Assembly (NCBI RefSeq): GCF_032248695.1
Contig: NZ_JAVHXC010000001.1
Coordinates: 372,001-436,000 of the forward strand
Origin: Dietzia sp032248695
GTDB lineage: Bacteria > Actinomycetota > Actinomycetes > Mycobacteriales > Mycobacteriaceae
DNA length: 64,000 nucleotides
Direction of reading: 5' to 3'
The first letter of the stretch is position 1, and every line of letters starts with the position of its first letter. The position numbers and the translations under genes are program-made. Of the stretch, positions 61,982-64,000 are shown in pieces. Under the pieces are notes generated by a model. That model saw only the letters and a program-made list of their open reading frames with translations. It was not told the origin of the DNA and made no database searches.

Positions 61982-63820
61982 ATGCCGCCCCTGAGGTCAC
62001 GAACCAGTACCGCCGGACGCAACGCCGCGGGGGCCCGGGCCCTCTGGCGCGCGACCGGGATGACGGACTCGGACTTCGGTAAGCCCATCATCGCGATCGC
62101 GAACTCGTACACGCAGTTCGTCCCGGGTCACGTCCACCTGAAGAACGTCGGTGAGATCGTCGCCGAGCAGATCGCGGCGGCCGGCGGCGTCGCCCGCGAG
62201 TTCCACACCATCGCCGTGGACGACGGCATCGCCATGGGTCACGCCGGCATGCTCTACTCCCTGCCCAGTCGCGAGATCATCGCGGACTCCGTGGAGTACA
62301 TGGTCAACGCGCACACCGCCGACGCGCTGGTGTGCATCTCGAACTGCGACAAGATCACACCCGGCATGCTCAATGCCGCCATGCGGCTCAACATCCCGAC
62401 CGTCTTCGTCTCGGGCGGGCCGATGGAGTCGGGCTTCTCGGTGGTCGTGGACGGCGTGGTCAAGGCCGGGTCGGATCTCATCACCGCGATCTCCGCGTCC
62501 GCGAACTCGGCCGTCGACGACGAGGGCCTGGATGCGATCGAGCGCTCGGCGTGCCCGACGTGCGGGTCGTGCTCGGGCATGTTCACCGCCAACTCGATGA
62601 ACTGCCTCACCGAGGCGCTCGGCCTGTCGCTGCCGGGCAACGGGTCGACGCTCGCCACGCACAGCGCGCGCCGCGAGCTGTTCGCCGAGGCCGGACGCCT
62701 CATCGTGGACCTGTGCACCCGCTACTACCGCGACGAGGACGAGTCGGTCCTCCCCCGCTCGGTGGCCACCAAGTCGGCGTTCACCAACGCGATGGCGCTC
62801 GACGTCGCGATGGGCGGCTCCACCAATACGGTGCTCCACATCCTCGCCGCGGCGCAGGAGGGCGAGGTCGACTTCGACCTGCACGACATCGAGGAGGTCT
62901 CGCGCCGGGTCCCGTGTCTGGCCAAGGTCGCCCCGAACTCCGACTACTACATGGAACACGTCCACCGGGCGGGCGGCATCCCCGCGATCCTCGGCGAGCT
63001 GTACCGCGGTGGACTGCTGGAGACCGACGTCCACTCCGTCCACTCGCCGTCGCTCGAGCAGTACATCGCCGACTGGGACATCCGCAGCGGCACGGCCACC
63101 GACAAGGCCGTCGAGCTGTTCCACGCCGCCCCCGGTGGGGTCCGCACGATCGAGCCGTTCTCCACCGACAACCGGTGGGAGTCACTCGACACCGACGCGG
63201 TGAACGGCTGCATCCACTCGGTGGAGCACCCGGCGACCGCCGAGGGCGGACTCGTGGTGCTCAGGGGCAACATCGCACCGGACGGCTCGGTGTTCAAGAC
63301 CGCCGGCGTCTCGGAGGAGAACTTCCACTTCTCGGGCCCGGCCCGGGTGGTCGAGTCCCAGGAGGAGGCCGTCTCGGTCATCCTCAACAAGACCCTGCAG
63401 GCCGGTGAGGTGCTGGTCGTGCTCTACGAGGGTCCGGCCGGCGGTCCGGGCATGCAGGAGATGCTGCACCCGACGGCGTTCATCAAGGGCGCCGGGCTCG
63501 GCGCCAAGTGCGCGCTCATCACGGACGGCCGCTTCTCGGGCGGTTCGTCGGGGCTGTCGATCGGTCACATCGCGCCGGAGGCCGCGTCGGGCGGCCCGAT
63601 CGGCCTGGTCCGGGACGGCGACGTCATCACGATCGACGTGGCCACCCGCTCGATCTCGGTCGGGGTGGACGACGACGAGCTGGCGCGGCGCCGGGCGGAG
63701 AAGGGCCCGCTGCCGTGGCGCCCGGCGAACCGTGACCGGAAGGTCTCCACCGCGCTACGGGCGTACGCGTCGATGGCGTCGTCGGCCGACAAGGGCGCCG
63801 TGCGGATCCTTCCGGACTGA
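61982..63820 (+). CDS. ilvD: Dihydroxy-acid dehydratase
   Basis: Dehydrates dihydroxyisovalerate and dihydroxymethylvalerate to the 2-keto acids of valine and isoleucine. The 612-residue protein is the long, E. coli/corynebacterial type. Cysteines in VCISNCDKITPGM and CPTCGSCSGMFTAN are present, while the first site reads NSYTQFVPGH without the third Cys of the [2Fe-2S] class, which suggests an oxygen-sensitive [4Fe-4S] cluster. GRFSGGSSGLSIGHIAPEA is the C-terminal signature. ATG 61982 has GAGG 5 bases upstream. It completes the ilv pathway beside ilvBNC. Confidence 0.96.
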   Translation: MPPLRSRTSTAGRNAAGARALWRATGMTDSDFGKPIIAIANSYTQFVPGHVHLKNVGEIVAEQIAAAGGVAREFHTIAVDDGIAMGHAGMLYSLPSREIIADSVEYMVNAHTADALVCISNCDKITPGMLNAAMRLNIPTVFVSGGPMESGFSVVVDGVVKAGSDLITAISASANSAVDDEGLDAIERSACPTCGSCSGMFTANSMNCLTEALGLSLPGNGSTLATHSARRELFAEAGRLIVDLCTRYYRDEDESVLPRSVATKSAFTNAMALDVAMGGSTNTVLHILAAAQEGEVDFDLHDIEEVSRRVPCLAKVAPNSDYYMEHVHRAGGIPAILGELYRGGLLETDVHSVHSPSLEQYIADWDIRSGTATDKAVELFHAAPGGVRTIEPFSTDNRWESLDTDAVNGCIHSVEHPATAEGGLVVLRGNIAPDGSVFKTAGVSEENFHFSGPARVVESQEEAVSVILNKTLQAGEVLVVLYEGPAGGPGMQEMLHPTAFIKGAGLGAKCALITDGRFSGGSSGLSIGHIAPEAASGGPIGLVRDGDVITIDVATRSISVGVDDDELARRRAEKGPLPWRPANRDRKVSTALRAYASMASSADKGAVRILPD

Positions 63821-63836
63821 CCGCCGCCCCTGGACC

Positions 63837-63856
63837 CGGTCGTCGCGGGCCGACCG
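63837..63856. terminator. Convergent hairpin after ilvD
   Basis: CGGTCG/CGACCG with an 8-base loop, 16 bases past the ilvD stop. CCGCC/GGCGG follows at 63854-63867. Either can serve both strands. Confidence 0.45.
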
Positions 63857-63867
63857 CCCCCCGGCGG

Positions 63868-64000
63868 TCAGCCCGCGGTGACCGGCGGACTGTCGGCGGA
63901 GGACGTCAGCGGGTTGGTGCCGTTGAGGAAGTACCACAGGACGCCGGCCAGCACCAGGACGATCACCAGCCAGACGATCCCGCTGAACCGGGGCCGGTGC
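63868..64000 (-). CDS. C-terminus of an unknown membrane protein (5' end off the window)
   Basis: 44 codons end at TGA 63870-63868: HRPRFSGIVWLVIVLVLAGV, then LWYFLNGTNPLTSSADSPP, ending VTAG. It has one hydrophobic helix with a positive side (HRPR) before it and a polar Ser/Pro tail after it. The codon pattern is like its neighbours. It may be the end of a larger protein or most of a small single-helix protein. I do not recognise the family. Confidence 0.55.
   Translation of the reverse strand, partial: HRPRFSGIVWLVIVLVLAGVLWYFLNGTNPLTSSADSPPVTAG

Overview
This window is high-GC (about 70 percent or more by eye) chromosomal DNA from an actinobacterium of the order Mycobacteriales. From memory, the gene order follows two stretches of the Mycobacterium tuberculosis chromosome: rpsP-ffh-glnD-glnB-amt-ftsY-smc-acyP-osmC-fpg-rnc-DUF177-sepIVA (Rv2909c to Rv2927c) and coaD-rsmD-recG-ung-thiL-ddl-gpsA-fbiD-ppk-mutT1-hupB-leuD-leuC-iclR-gltX-leuB-serA-ilvC-ilvN-ilvB-cfp6 (Rv2965c to Rv3004). 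The very high GC, frequent GTG starts, ATGA/GTGA stop-start overlaps and promoters placed 6 to 8 bases before a start codon (leaderless style) fit this order. Dietzia is my best genus guess, held loosely. I see no phage, IS element or CRISPR array. Nearly all of it is core chromosome.

Layout. 1-8.4 kb, minus strand: protein targeting (ffh, ftsY), ribosomal S16 (rpsP, cut by the window edge) and nitrogen control (amtB-glnB-glnD), with a clear GlnR-type operator before amtB. 8.4-11.9 kb, plus strand: succinate dehydrogenase sdhCAB, lying between ftsY and smc where M. tuberculosis has neither it nor the small XRE-like gene that follows. 12-19.8 kb, minus: smc, acyP, osmC, mutM, rnc, DUF177 and a SepIVA/DivIVA-like coiled coil. 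19.8-25 kb, minus: coaD, rsmD, recG and a FakA/YloV-like protein in one tightly packed operon. 25-31 kb: a PaaG-like crotonase, ung, a gamma-carbonic-anhydrase-like protein, thiL, a DUF3515 protein, ddl and gpsA. 31.2-34.9 kb, plus: fbiD-ppk-mutT1 in an overlapping operon. 35-38.4 kb: hupB with a palindrome-rich promoter, leuCD, and a divergent iclR-type regulator.

39.3-43.2 kb is the least conserved part. Two identical tRNA-Glu(CTC) genes form a perfect 76-bp direct repeat exactly 3,700 bp apart and enclose a tetR-MFS exporter pair and a double-hotdog thioesterase. tRNA-Gln and gltX follow. 45-50 kb carries isochorismate synthase, an FAH-family hydrolase, a DnaQ-like exonuclease with a cyclic-nucleotide/CBS/nucleotidyltransferase protein, and leuB. 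50.6-56.2 kb has serA, a hypothetical coupled to an FAD oxidoreductase, and a large composite lipoprotein. 56.3-60 kb is the ilvBNC operon, preceded by a promoter, a 15-residue Leu/Val leader peptide and a U-tract terminator: a transcription attenuator. The window closes with a PH-domain protein (CFP6-like), a YhgE/Pip-like membrane protein that overlaps it tail to tail, ilvD, and the end of an unknown membrane protein.

Together leuBCD, ilvBNC, ilvD and serA make this a branched-chain amino acid and serine locus. Two regulatory circuits for it are readable: ilv attenuation and the IclR switch for leuCD. Nitrogen sensing (GlnR box, PII with Tyr51, GlnD) forms a second readable module.
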